Positions 42,475-51,534 of a stretch of 64,000 bases of DNA are shown piece after piece (position 1 is the stretch's first letter; each line of letters opens with the position of its first letter). This DNA is from BP-464 sp045805505. Its GTDB lineage: Bacteria; Actinomycetota; Thermoleophilia; Solirubrobacterales; Solirubrobacteraceae. Below the pieces are notes generated by a model. That model had not been told where the DNA came from, did no database searches, and saw only the letters and a program-made list of their open reading frames with translations. Where the stretch lies: the NCBI GenBank assembly GCA_045805505.1, contig JBJMLA010000032.1:69146-133145 (forward strand), in the 5' to 3' direction. Position numbers and translations under genes: made by a program.

Positions 42475-44429
42475 ACGCCTTGGATCTTCTCGCGCGGCTG
42501 TTCGTCGAGCCCGCGCCGGCGGAGCACGACGTCCGCTGGGTGCCGCCGGCGGAGCCCGCTCGACCGGCGTCGGCGGTGAGGCCGCGCCGAGTCGCGGTGG
42601 TCTGCGCGCCACGCGACGCGCGGGTGGCCGGTGGTGCGGCGGCGCTGTCGCTCGGCGCGTCCGGCGAGCTGCCCCTGGTGCTCGAATGGGGCAGCGAGGG
42701 CGACCGCACCGCGCGCCCGGCGACGCCGACGGCACGACGTGCCGCGGCCGCGCTCCAGGAGGCAGGCGAAGCGGCCGTGGCCGGCGGGCGCCTGGTGCGC
42801 GTCGCGCTGCCCGACGACGAGGAGGACGCGGCGGCCTCGGCGCGGTCGGTCATCCGCCAGGCCACCGAGCCGACGGTGCTGGTGGTGGCCCGTCCGCGCG
42901 GCGCGGCGATGGAGCAGGCACTCGGCGAGCAGGACGTGATCCTTCTGGCGGTCCGGCCCGGCGACGACGAGGAGCTGACGGCGCTGGCGCGCGAATCGCT
43001 GCAGCGCCTGGCGCCGTGCGAGCTCATCCAGCTGCCGGCCTCTCCGGGGGCCGCGGCGCTCGCGCGCTCGGGCACGGCGCTGGTCGCCCCGCTGCGCGCG
43101 CCGTTCCGCGCCGCACTCGGGACATCTCCGGCGGGCGAGGTCGGGCAGGCGCTCTTCCCTTTGATGGCCGGCCTTCTGGTGGTGGTCCTCTGCGCGATCG
43201 TGGCGGGCGCCATCGCGCATGGTCTGGGGGAGCGGGCCGACTCCCAGCGGGCCGCCGACCTCGGCGCGCTCTCCGGCGCCCGGGCGATGCGGGCCGTCTA
43301 CGACCGTCTGTTCGAGCCGCCGCTGATCGACGGGCGGCCCAACCCCGCGCACCTGGAGCGTGCGGCGTATCTCGCGCTCGGTGCGCGTTCCGCACGGGAG
43401 ATCGCCGAGAAGAACGGCGCGGAGGAGATCTCGGTGTCGTTTCCCGCGGCGGACGCGGTCGCGCCGACTCGGATCCGGGTCGCCGTCGGCGACGCCGTCG
43501 CGGTCAAGGGCGGGGGAGAGGTGGAGCCGCGCGTCGCCGCCGAGGCGCAGCTGGCGCCGCCCGCTTCCGCTGCCGTGCCGAGCGCCGGCCAGGGCGAGTA
43601 CCCCGGCCCGTACGCGTACCGGCAGGGCAAGCCGATGCGCCCCGACACCGCCCAGGCGTTCGACCGGCTCGCCGAGGCGGCGAGCGCGGACGGTGTGTCC
43701 CTGATCGTCGTCAGCGGCTACCGCAGCAACGCCGAGCAGGCGGTCCTATGGGCGCGGCACCCAGACCCGAAGTGGGTTGCGCGCCCCGGCACGTCACTGC
43801 ACCGCCTGGGCACCGAGCTCGACCTCGGCCCCTCGTCGGCCTACCCCTGGCTCTACGCGAACGCTCCGCGCTTTCACTTCATCAAGCGCTACGCGTGGGA
43901 GCCGTGGCACTTCGGCTACGTCCTCAACGCCGGCACCGCGTCGGTGGGCTACGGGGCCTCGGCCGCCGAGGCGCGCAGCGTCGGTGTGCCGGACTTCGTG
44001 CCGGCGCAGTTCGTCCCGGCCTTCGCCGCGGCCGCCCAGCGCTGGAACGTCTCGGCCACGCTGCTGGCCGCGCAGGCCTACAAGGAGTCGGGCTTCAACC
44101 CGATGGCCCGCTCACCCGCGGGCGCGCAGGGGATCGCGCAGTTCATGCCGGGGACCGCGGCCGCCTACGGGCTCGACGACCCGTTCGACGCCACGCAGGC
44201 GATCGACGCCCAAGCCCACATGATGCGCGACCTCCTGCGCCAGTTCGCGTCGGTGCCATTGGCGCTGGCCGCCTACAACGCCGGCTCGGGCCGCGTCGGG
44301 GCCTGCATGTGCATCCCGCCGATCCCCGAGACGCAGGCCTACGTGGCGGCGATCCTAGGGATGCTCAACGGGATGGGCGACTCGGCCGGCCTGCTCAGCG
44401 GCGGCTTGGAGATCCGGCTGGTGCAGTGA
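42471..44429 (+). CDS. TadG-like / VanY peptidase / lytic transglycosylase fusion
   Basis: 652 residues in four parts. Residues 1-215: alpha/beta region without a Walker A motif, perhaps a degenerate Rossmann-type fold. About 224-380: TadG-like segment with one membrane helix (LFPLMAGLLVVVLCAIVAGA) and the QRAADLGALSGARAM helix. About 376-485: VanY-type D,D-carboxypeptidase, zinc ligands H444, D451 and H480, catalytic E477 (SLHRLGTELD and WEPWHFGYV). About 520-635: SLT lytic transglycosylase with catalytic E539 (KESGFNP), GAQGIAQFMPGTA and AAYNAGSGRV. Both enzyme sites look intact. Topology would place both enzymes outside the membrane, where they could open peptidoglycan for a Tad pilus. Coupled to two TadE genes. 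Confidence 0.85.
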   Translation: MNALDLLARLFVEPAPAEHDVRWVPPAEPARPASAVRPRRVAVVCAPRDARVAGGAAALSLGASGELPLVLEWGSEGDRTARPATPTARRAAAALQEAGEAAVAGGRLVRVALPDDEEDAAASARSVIRQATEPTVLVVARPRGAAMEQALGEQDVILLAVRPGDDEELTALARESLQRLAPCELIQLPASPGAAALARSGTALVAPLRAPFRAALGTSPAGEVGQALFPLMAGLLVVVLCAIVAGAIAHGLGERADSQRAADLGALSGARAMRAVYDRLFEPPLIDGRPNPAHLERAAYLALGARSAREIAEKNGAEEISVSFPAADAVAPTRIRVAVGDAVAVKGGGEVEPRVAAEAQLAPPASAAVPSAGQGEYPGPYAYRQGKPMRPDTAQAFDRLAEAASADGVSLIVVSGYRSNAEQAVLWARHPDPKWVARPGTSLHRLGTELDLGPSSAYPWLYANAPRFHFIKRYAWEPWHFGYVLNAGTASVGYGASAAEARSVGVPDFVPAQFVPAFAAAAQRWNVSATLLAAQAYKESGFNPMARSPAGAQGIAQFMPGTAAAYGLDDPFDATQAIDAQAHMMRDLLRQFASVPLALAAYNAGSGRVGACMCIPPIPETQAYVAAILGMLNGMGDSAGLLSGGLEIRLVQ

Positions 44430-44450
44430 GCCGGCCGTAGGATCGGGCGC

Positions 44451-44759
44451 GTGAGCATCGTCAAGATCAACGCCATCACCGTGGAGCGCTCGCGGTTCGA
44501 CGAGTTCGCCGAGCGGTTCGCGTCGCGTGCCGGCAAGGTGGAGGAGGCCGCGGGCTTCGAGTCGTTCGACCTGCTGCGCCCCAACGACGACCGCGACGTC
44601 TGCCTGGTGGTCACGCGCTGGCGCTCGGAGGAGGACTTCCAGGCGTGGGTGCAGAGCCCGGACTTCCGGGCCGGCCACGCGCAGCATCGCGAGGGCGGGC
44701 CGATCGGGACGTCGAGCGAGATCTGGTCCTTCGACGTGCTCGAGCGCGTCGACGCCTAG
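44451..44759 (+). CDS. MhuD/IsdG-like heme-degrading monooxygenase
   Basis: 102 residues of ferredoxin-like ABM fold. It matches mycobacterial MhuD along its length: VKINAITV, ERFASRAGKVEEAAGF, LLRP, VVTRW and FQAWVQS. Heme-site residues correspond: N7, W66 and H76 (H75 in MhuD; one residue is added here before the His). It should open heme to release iron, dimeric in the cytosol. No heme transport or siderophore gene is adjacent. GTG start at 44451. Ends with a CTAG overlap with the convergent membrane gene. Confidence 0.85.
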   Translation: MSIVKINAITVERSRFDEFAERFASRAGKVEEAAGFESFDLLRPNDDRDVCLVVTRWRSEEDFQAWVQSPDFRAGHAQHREGGPIGTSSEIWSFDVLERVDA

Positions 44760-45133
44760 GACTTCTCGCGCGGCCGGCGCCGCAGGCCCATCACGAGCAG
44801 CAGCGCGATGATCGCAGCGGCCGTATCGAGCCACAGGCCCCAGCCCGCGTCGAGCAGGCCTTCGCTCTCGACGTCCTGAAGGTCGACGATCGCGGTGACC
44901 ACGGCGATCGCCGCGGCCAGCGCGGCGAACAGCAGGTAGAAGCGGCGGCGGAACAGCATGATCGCGATCGCGTAGGCCACCGCGCAGCCGATGATGATCG
45001 AGCCGTCGCGGTCCGAGCCGTTGGCGAGGTTCTCGCCCGTGGCCGCCACGACGATCCACGGCCCCAGCGCGCCGATGACCATCAGCCCCGCGGCGCCGAG
45101 CGCCGTGAGGCGCAGATCGCGGGTCGAGATCAC
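44756..45133 (-). CDS. Small membrane protein coupled to the molybdopterin oxidoreductase
   Basis: 125 residues with four membrane segments (GAAGLMVIGALGPWIVVAA, SIIIGCAVAYAIAIMLF, YLLFAALAAAIAVVTAIV and LDTAAAIIALLLVMGL) and a basic C-terminus. The GTG start overlaps the upstream stop (GTGA). The frame is open far upstream, but that part lies over the oxidoreductase and is antisense-type noise. No quinone- or heme-binding motif is seen, so it is not an obvious electron-transfer partner. Function unknown. Confidence 0.75.
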   Translation of the reverse strand: MISTRDLRLTALGAAGLMVIGALGPWIVVAATGENLANGSDRDGSIIIGCAVAYAIAIMLFRRRFYLLFAALAAAIAVVTAIVDLQDVESEGLLDAGWGLWLDTAAAIIALLLVMGLRRRPREKS

Positions 45134-47355
45134 GCAGCCACGCCGCCCGCCGCCTCGACGACGATCGGGATCCCGTTGAGGATCGCCGTGCCGGTGATCG
45201 GCTCGAGGTCGAGCTCGTCGGTCAGGACGTTGGTGTTGACGCCGGCGTGCTCGCGGGCGACCGCCATGTCGACGCCCGGCACCGCGTGGCCCCAGCCGTG
45301 GGGGATCGAGACGACCCCCGGCATGATCCGGTCGGTGACCTCGACGGGCACCTCGATCGCGCCGGCGCGCGAGGAGACCCGTGCCAGGCCGCCGTCGATC
45401 AGCCCGAGCCGCAGCGCGTCGTCGGGATGCACGTGCGCGGTGCAGCGCACCGGCCCCCGGACGAGCAGCGGGAGGTTGTGCATCCACGAGTTGTTCGAGC
45501 GCAGGTCGCGCCGGCCGATGAGGACCATGCCGTCGGCGGGGGCGTCGAGCGCGGCGCGCAGGCGCGGCACGTCGGCGACGATCTCGGCGGGCGCGAGCTC
45601 GACCATCCCCGACGGCGTGCGCAGCACCTCGGGCAGACGTGGCTCGAGCGGGCCGAGGTCTATCCCGTGGGGTGCCGCGGCGACGATGTCCATCGACAGC
45701 TCGTAGGGCCCGCTGCGCAGGAGGATGTCGAGGATCCGCTCGGGGCCGGTCCACGGCGCGCAGGCCGTGACCACGTCGGCCGGATCCTGCCCGGAGAGCG
45801 GCGAGGCCGGGTCGGCGGTCTCGCGGCGGGCGGTCTCGGTGGCGACCATCAGGTCGAGCGCCTCGATGTCGGCGTCCGCGCCGGCGCCGGCGGCGATGCC
45901 GGTCAGCTTCAGCAGCGTCTCCCACTCGTCGAGCGCGTTGTCGGCCGGCTCGAACACCGGGCCCGACCACTTCGCGATGTTGCGCACCGCGAACTGGTTG
46001 AACACGAGGTCGTACTGCGAGTGCTCGAGCGCGGAGAGGGCGGGGAGGATGACGTCGGCGTGGCGCGTGGTCTCGTTGACGTAGATGTCGAGCGAGACCA
46101 TGAAGTCCAGCGACGCGACCGCCGCGGTCAGGCGGTCGACGTTCGGCGTGCTCGAGACGGGGTTGCCGCCGATGGTGAACAGCGCGCGGACCTGCCCCTC
46201 GCCCGGCGTCTCGATCTCCTCGGCCAGGCAGGCGACCGGGAACTCTCCGAGCACCTCGTTGGCGCCGCGCACGCGGCTGGTCCAGCGGCCGACCGCGACG
46301 CCCTTGCCCTTGCCCGGCGCGCCCTTGGTGTTCGGCGCGCCCGCGGCGCCCTTCGGGAACATCGCCCCGCCGGGCCGGTCGAGGTTGCCGGTCAGCGCGT
46401 TGAGCACGTCGATCAGCCACGACGCGGTGGTGCCGAAGGTCTGCGTTGTGGTCCCGATGCGCCCGTAGACCACGCCGCCGTCGGCCGCCGCCAGCTCGCG
46501 GGCGATCCGGCGCACGTGGGCGGCCGGGATGCCCGTGGCCGCCGCGACCGCGTCGGCGGTGAACGGCTCGACGAGCACGCGCACCTCCTCGACGCCCGAG
46601 AGCCACTCGCCGCAGGCGCCGGGGTCGACCAGGTCCTCGGCGAACAGCGTGTTGGCCAGCCCCGCGAGGAACAGCGCGTCGGCGCCCGGCCGGATGAACA
46701 GGTGCTCGTCGGCGGCCTGGGCGGTGCGGGAGACCCGGGGATCCACCACGACGACCTTGCCGCCGCGCGCCTGGATGCCCTTGAGCCGGCCGCGCACGTC
46801 GGGCGCGGTCATCAGCGAGCCGTTCGACGCCAGCGGGTTGGCGCCCAGGCACAGGAAGTAGGAGGTGCGGTCGAGGTCGGGGATCGGCACGCTCAGCGAG
46901 TTGCCGAACATCAGCCCGCAGGCCAGCTGCTTGGGGTACTGGTCGACCGTCGAGGCCGAGAAGACATTGCGGGTGCCGAGCGCCTTGACGAACACGCGGC
47001 CGTAGATCAGCGGCGAGAGCCCGTGCGCGGACGGGTTGCCGAGGTAGACGGCCGCCGCGTTGCGCCCGCCCTCGGCGAGGATCGGCGTGAGCTTCTCCTC
47101 GATCAGCGCGAACGCCTCGCCCCACGTGGCCGGCGCGAACGACCCGTCGGCCTGCTTGATCAGCGGCGTCCGGACGCGGTCGGGATCCTCGTGGAGCTCC
47201 TTGACGCTGACGCCCTTGGGACAGAGGAAGCCGTGGCTGAAGACGTCCTGCGCGTCGCCGCGCACCTTCTGCACGCTGCCGTTGACCGTGAGCTCGAGTC
47301 CGCACGTGGCCTCACACAGCGGGCAGGTGCGAAAGGCCGTCCGTGATTCCCCCAT
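45130..47355 (-). CDS. Molybdopterin oxidoreductase (formate dehydrogenase/nitrate reductase superfamily)
   Basis: 741 residues of the DMSO reductase family. An N-terminal 4Fe-4S motif (CPLCEATCGLE, then CPKG) is followed by the three molybdopterin regions and a C-terminal beta-barrel with the MGD-binding end (IMPGVVSIPHGWGHA, NTNVLTDELDLEPITG). No Tat signal, so it is cytoplasmic. Substrate is unknown; many actinobacterial relatives are annotated only as FdhF-like or assimilatory nitrate reductase-like. There is no adjacent Fe-S or NADH subunit, only the small membrane protein. ATG start. Confidence 0.88.
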   Translation of the reverse strand: MGESRTAFRTCPLCEATCGLELTVNGSVQKVRGDAQDVFSHGFLCPKGVSVKELHEDPDRVRTPLIKQADGSFAPATWGEAFALIEEKLTPILAEGGRNAAAVYLGNPSAHGLSPLIYGRVFVKALGTRNVFSASTVDQYPKQLACGLMFGNSLSVPIPDLDRTSYFLCLGANPLASNGSLMTAPDVRGRLKGIQARGGKVVVVDPRVSRTAQAADEHLFIRPGADALFLAGLANTLFAEDLVDPGACGEWLSGVEEVRVLVEPFTADAVAAATGIPAAHVRRIARELAAADGGVVYGRIGTTTQTFGTTASWLIDVLNALTGNLDRPGGAMFPKGAAGAPNTKGAPGKGKGVAVGRWTSRVRGANEVLGEFPVACLAEEIETPGEGQVRALFTIGGNPVSSTPNVDRLTAAVASLDFMVSLDIYVNETTRHADVILPALSALEHSQYDLVFNQFAVRNIAKWSGPVFEPADNALDEWETLLKLTGIAAGAGADADIEALDLMVATETARRETADPASPLSGQDPADVVTACAPWTGPERILDILLRSGPYELSMDIVAAAPHGIDLGPLEPRLPEVLRTPSGMVELAPAEIVADVPRLRAALDAPADGMVLIGRRDLRSNNSWMHNLPLLVRGPVRCTAHVHPDDALRLGLIDGGLARVSSRAGAIEVPVEVTDRIMPGVVSIPHGWGHAVPGVDMAVAREHAGVNTNVLTDELDLEPITGTAILNGIPIVVEAAGGVAA

Positions 47356-47378
47356 GGCGCGATCCTAACGGCGCGCGC

Positions 47379-49007
47379 CTACTCCGGTTCGAGCAGTCCT
47401 CGCGACTCGACGACGGCCAGCGCGAGCGTCTTGTAGCCGACGGTGTCGAAGACCACCGTGAGCATCCCGTCGTCGGCCGACTGGATCGTCCCGGAGCCCC
47501 ACTCGGGATGCTCGACCCGCGAGCCGATCTCGAACCCCTCCGGGACGTCGGCCGAGGTCTCGCCTCCGCCCGCGTCGCAGACGTCGCATGCGCCGCACGG
47601 CGGCGCGAAGGTCTCGCCGAAGTAGCCGAGCACGAACGCCCGCCGGCACGAGTCGGCCTCGGCGTAGCCGCGCATCATCTCGACGCGCGAGCGGTCGAAC
47701 TGCTCGCGGTCCTGCTCGGCGCGCGCCGCCTGCTCGATGCAGTCGGCCAGCTCGTCCTCGTCGCACGCCGCGGCGACCTTGCCGTCCTCGCGGATCAGGA
47801 CCGCGCCCGTCTCCTCGAGCCGGTGCACGGCGGTGACGACCTTGGTCTGGGACAGCGCGAGCTCCTCGACGATCGCACCGGGCTCCACCGCCCGGCCGGC
47901 GGCGTGCAGCACGCGGGCGATCCGGTCCATCGCCGCGTGGTCGACCTTGCCGCTGGCGAAGAACCGCCGGCGCCCGACGTCCTCGGTGCGGTAGAAGAGC
48001 ACGGCCTCGGCCGGTGCCCCGTCGCGCCCCGCGCGGCCGAGCTCCTGGTAGTAGGAGTCCAGCGAGTCCGAGATGTCGTGGTGATAGACGAAGCGGACGT
48101 CGGCCTTGTCGATCCCCATGCCGAAGGCGATCGTCGCGACCATCACGTCGACCTCGCCGTCGTCGGCCATGAACGCCTCCTGCGCGGCGTCGCGGCGCTT
48201 GGCGCTCATCCCGCCGTGATACGCCGTGGCGCGCACGCCGGCTCGGCGCAGCTTCTCGGCGAGCTGCTCGGAGCCCTTTTGGGTCGCGACGTAGACGATG
48301 CCCGGCTTGGCGGCGGCCACCACCGCGTCGACGAGCGCCCGCGTCTTGGCCTCCCCGTCGTGGAAGCGGCGCACCGAGAGGTGGATGTTGGGCCGGTCGA
48401 AGCCGCGCACGATGAGCTCCGGGTCCTCCATCCCGAGCCTGGCGACGATCTCCTCGCGGACCGGCGGCGCGGCGGTGGCGGTCAGCGCGAGCACGGTCGG
48501 CCGGCCGAGCGCCTCGATCACCCCGTCCAGGCCGAGGTAGTCAGGGCGGAAGTCGTGGCCCCACTGCGAGACGCAGTGCGCCTCGTCGACGACGAACAGC
48601 GAGGGCCGAGCCGCCACCAGCTCGGCGAGCGTCTCGTCATTGGCCAGCTGCTCGGGGGCCAGCAGGACGAACTCGATCTCGCCGTCCTGGACGCCCTCGA
48701 TCGCCTCCTCGCGCTCCGCGTCGCCCATCGTCGAGTTCAGGGTCGTCGCCTCGCCTTCGTCGACGGCCTCCATCTGGTCGCGCTGCAGGGCGATCAGCGG
48801 CGAGACGACGATCGTCGGCCCGTCGATCAGCAGGCCCGCCAGCTGGTAGATCGCCGACTTCCCCGAGCCCGTCGACATGACGGCCAGCGTGTCGCGCCCG
48901 TCGAGCACCGCCTCGACCGCCTCGAGCTGGCCGGGCCGCAGCTCGTCGTAGCCGAGTTTCTCGCGCGCCACCGCCCGGATGTCCCGCTCCCCGGGCATGC
49001 GAGTCAC
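47379..49007 (-). CDS. recQ: ATP-dependent DNA helicase RecQ
   Basis: 542 residues. Helicase motifs: STGSGKSAIYQL (I), VVDEAHCVSQWGHDFRPDY (II and aromatic loop), ALTATAAPP (III), TIAFGMGIDKADVRFV (V), QELGRAGRDG (VI). The RecQ zinc-binding cysteines are in SCRRAFVLGYFGE and PPCGACDVC. The protein has no HRDC domain; it ends in a small domain with RVEHPEWGSGTI, a beta module also seen at the end of UvrD-type helicases. GTG start; the ATG of MPGERD is an alternative. Divergent from uvrC (26 bp), a repair gene pair. Confidence 0.93.
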   Translation of the reverse strand: MTRMPGERDIRAVAREKLGYDELRPGQLEAVEAVLDGRDTLAVMSTGSGKSAIYQLAGLLIDGPTIVVSPLIALQRDQMEAVDEGEATTLNSTMGDAEREEAIEGVQDGEIEFVLLAPEQLANDETLAELVAARPSLFVVDEAHCVSQWGHDFRPDYLGLDGVIEALGRPTVLALTATAAPPVREEIVARLGMEDPELIVRGFDRPNIHLSVRRFHDGEAKTRALVDAVVAAAKPGIVYVATQKGSEQLAEKLRRAGVRATAYHGGMSAKRRDAAQEAFMADDGEVDVMVATIAFGMGIDKADVRFVYHHDISDSLDSYYQELGRAGRDGAPAEAVLFYRTEDVGRRRFFASGKVDHAAMDRIARVLHAAGRAVEPGAIVEELALSQTKVVTAVHRLEETGAVLIREDGKVAAACDEDELADCIEQAARAEQDREQFDRSRVEMMRGYAEADSCRRAFVLGYFGETFAPPCGACDVCDAGGGETSADVPEGFEIGSRVEHPEWGSGTIQSADDGMLTVVFDTVGYKTLALAVVESRGLLEPE

Positions 49008-49033
49008 GTACCCGGCCGACCTACCCTGGACTC

Positions 49034-50902
49034 GTGGCCTCAGAAGGACGCAGGACGAAGTTGGCGGAGCAGCGCAAGTCGCTGCCGAAGGGCCCTGGCG
49101 TCTACCTGTTCCGCGACGACAAGAGCAAGGTCATCTACGTCGGAAAGGCCAAGAACCTGCGCAGCCGCGTGGGCGGTCACTTCTCCAACCCCGTCACGCG
49201 CGGCGCCTACGAGATGGTCGACTCGATCGAGTCGGTGGAGTTCCTGCTCGTCGCGAGCGAGACCGAGGCGCTGCTCACCGAGCAGAACTTCATCAAGCAG
49301 TACCGCCCGCGCTTCAACATCCGGCTGCGCGACGACAAGTCCTATCCGTTCATCGCCATCTCGATGGACGAGGACTTCCCGCGGGTCTACTTCACGCGCG
49401 AGCGCCATCGCAAGGACCGCGTCTACTTCGGCCCGTACTCGAGCGCCAAGCGCACCCGCGCGACGCTCGACCTGCTCGGCAAGGTCTTCCTGTTCCGCTC
49501 CTGCCAGGGCAAGGAGCCGGGCCGCCGGACGGGCTCGCCCTGCCTGGACTACTACATCAAGCGCTGCGGAGCGCCCTGCGTCGACTACGTCTCCAAGGAC
49601 GAGTACCGGGAGAGCATCGACAGCGTCGTCGCGTTCCTCTCGGGGCGCTTCAAGGAGATCGAGCGCGACCTCGAGGCCAAGATGAAGGCGGCGGCCGCGG
49701 CCGAGGAGTTCGAGCAGGCCGCGCTGTGGCGCAACCGGCTCAGCGCGGTCCGGTCGCTGCTGCAGCGCCAGCGGGTCTCCAACGAGTCGATGGGCACGGT
49801 CGACGTGGTCGCGGTGGCGATGGAGGGGACCGACGCCAACGCCCAGGTCCTGCAGGTCCGCGATGGCGTGCTCTCCGATCGCCAGTCCTTCTACCTCGAC
49901 AACATCGGCGAGCGCGAGGCGCCCGAGGTGCTCGAGGAGTTCATGCTCCAGTACTACCTCGGCGGCGCGGCCATCCCGGCCCAGATCGTCGTGCAGTACC
50001 CCAACGACGCGCTGGCCGACGCGCTGGCCGAGCGGCGCGGCGGTCGCGTCGAGCTGCGGGCCGCCGAGCGCGGCGACAAGGCGCGTCTGCTCGACCTCGC
50101 CGAGCGCAACGCCAAGCTCGCGCTCGACCAGGAGAGGCTCAAGTCCGAGCGCCGGCGCCAGCAGCGCGTCGAGGCGCTCGACGGGCTCCAGCAGGCGCTC
50201 GGGCTCGACACGCTGCCGCTGCGCATCGAGTGCTTCGACATCTCGACGCTGATGGGCACCAACACCGTCGCGTCGATGGTCGTCTTCGAGGGCGGCGCGC
50301 CGAAGAAGTCCGACTACCGCCGCTTCAACGTGCGCGGCAACACCGAGGGCGTGCCCGACGACTTCGCGGCGATGGAGGAGATCCTCGGCCGGCGCCTCGC
50401 GCAGTGGGAGTCCCAGCAGGACCTGTCACCGCACGACCCCAAGCGCAACGAGTCCTTCGCCACGCTGCCCAACCTGATCGTCATCGACGGCGGCCCGGGC
50501 CAGCTCGCCGCGGGCCTGCGCGCGCTCGAGGGGTTCCGCCGGCGCGGGGTGGCGATCGTCTCGCTGGCCAAGCGCCTCGAGGAGGTCTACACGCCGGGCC
50601 TGCGCGCGCCGATCGTGCTCGACCACAGCACGCCCGAGCTGCAACTGCTGCAGCGCGTCCGCGACGAGGCCCACCGCTTCGCCATCACGCATCACCGGGG
50701 CAAGCGCGACAAGCTGCTGACCACGTCGATCCTCGACGAGCTGCCGGGGATCGGGCCGGCCCGCAAGCGCGCGCTGCTGCTGCACTTCGGCTCACCCGAG
50801 GCCTTCCTGCAGGCCTCGCGCGAGGAGCTCGAGCAGGTCCCGGGCCTGCCGGGCAAGACTGCCCGCGACATCTACACGCACCTCAACCGCACCAGCGGCT
50901 GA
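49034..50902 (+). CDS. uvrC: Excinuclease ABC subunit C
   Basis: 622 residues. GIY-YIG nuclease domain (GPGVYLFRDDKSKVIYVGKA, about 20-90), Cys region (DYYIKRCGAPC), UvrB-binding UVR motif around EEFEQAALWRNRL, the RNase H-like second nuclease (IECFDIS...MVVFEGG and VIDGGPGQL), and the helix-hairpin-helix pair at the end (LPGIGPARKRALLLHF, VPGLPGKTARDIY). It makes both incisions in nucleotide excision repair. GTG start. A palindromic repeat follows the stop by 6 bp. Confidence 0.97.
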   Translation: MASEGRRTKLAEQRKSLPKGPGVYLFRDDKSKVIYVGKAKNLRSRVGGHFSNPVTRGAYEMVDSIESVEFLLVASETEALLTEQNFIKQYRPRFNIRLRDDKSYPFIAISMDEDFPRVYFTRERHRKDRVYFGPYSSAKRTRATLDLLGKVFLFRSCQGKEPGRRTGSPCLDYYIKRCGAPCVDYVSKDEYRESIDSVVAFLSGRFKEIERDLEAKMKAAAAAEEFEQAALWRNRLSAVRSLLQRQRVSNESMGTVDVVAVAMEGTDANAQVLQVRDGVLSDRQSFYLDNIGEREAPEVLEEFMLQYYLGGAAIPAQIVVQYPNDALADALAERRGGRVELRAAERGDKARLLDLAERNAKLALDQERLKSERRRQQRVEALDGLQQALGLDTLPLRIECFDISTLMGTNTVASMVVFEGGAPKKSDYRRFNVRGNTEGVPDDFAAMEEILGRRLAQWESQQDLSPHDPKRNESFATLPNLIVIDGGPGQLAAGLRALEGFRRRGVAIVSLAKRLEEVYTPGLRAPIVLDHSTPELQLLQRVRDEAHRFAITHHRGKRDKLLTTSILDELPGIGPARKRALLLHFGSPEAFLQASREELEQVPGLPGKTARDIYTHLNRTSG

Positions 50903-50908
50903 ATTGTC

Positions 50909-50927
50909 AAGGGGCCTGGCCCCCTTA
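50909..50927 (+). repeat. Short palindromic repeat, copy 2, after uvrC
   Basis: AAGGGG (50909-50914), centre CCTGGC, CCCCTT (50921-50926), then A. Same arms and orientation as the copy at 20352-20370; the two inner pairs differ in a way that keeps pairing (T-A to C-G). Here it is intergenic and may also act as a terminator. Confidence 0.75.
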
Positions 50928-50937
50928 ACATTGCGGC

Positions 50938-51534
50938 ATGAGCACGGAGTTCCTCGTCACGACGCTCGTGATCTGCGTCACGCCCGGGATCGGCGTGCTC
51001 TACACGCTGGGGGCCGGCCTGTCGCGCGGGCCGCGGGCGAGCCTGGTCGCCGCGGCGGCGTGCACGCTGGGGATCGTCCCGCACATCGCCGCCGCGATCA
51101 CCGGTGCCGCCGCGCTGATGAACGCCAGCGCCGTCGCGTTCCAGACCCTGAAGATCCTCGGGGTCGCCTACCTGCTGTTCATGGCCGTAACCACGCTGCG
51201 CGAGCGCGGCGCGCTGCAGGTCGACGAGGCGGCCGCGCCGCTGTCCACGCGCGCGGTCCTGCGCGACGGGCTCGTGCTGAACCTGCTCAACCCGAAGCTG
51301 ACGATCTTCTTCTTCGCCTTCCTGCCGCAGTTCACGAGCGACACCGCGGGGATGCTCGAGCTCAGCGGCGTGTTCATGGCCGTCACGTTCGTCGTCTTCG
51401 CCGTCTACGGGCTGTGCGCCGCCGCCGTGCGCCACCACGTGATCAGCCGCCCCGCGGTGATGACCTGGATGCGACGCGTGTTCGCGGGATCGTTCGTCGC
51501 GCTCGGCGCGCGGCTGGCGACGACCGCCCGCTAG
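50938..51534 (+). CDS. LysE family amino acid exporter
   Basis: 198 residues with about six membrane segments. Family signs: TLVICVTPGIGVLYTLGAGL at the N-terminus, LKILGVAYLLFMA and NPKLTIFFFAFLPQF. It should export amino acids or related small molecules (RhtB-type); the substrate is not evident. ATG at 50938, just after the palindromic repeat. It ends in a CTAG overlap with the convergent DUF2127 gene. It interrupts the expected uvrC-rapZ neighbourhood. Confidence 0.9.
   Translation: MSTEFLVTTLVICVTPGIGVLYTLGAGLSRGPRASLVAAAACTLGIVPHIAAAITGAAALMNASAVAFQTLKILGVAYLLFMAVTTLRERGALQVDEAAAPLSTRAVLRDGLVLNLLNPKLTIFFFAFLPQFTSDTAGMLELSGVFMAVTFVVFAVYGLCAAAVRHHVISRPAVMTWMRRVFAGSFVALGARLATTAR

Noticed and set aside
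44756..47305. An 849-codon minus-strand frame over the molybdopterin oxidoreductase
   Set aside because: The long N-terminal part is an Arg/Gly-rich shadow of the oxidoreductase frame. Only the last 125 codons, from the GTG at 45133, form a credible membrane protein.
47343..49685. Long plus-strand frames opposite recQ and other genes
   Set aside because: They are typical high-GC shadow frames with no domain match, skewed Arg/Asp/Val content and no start signals.
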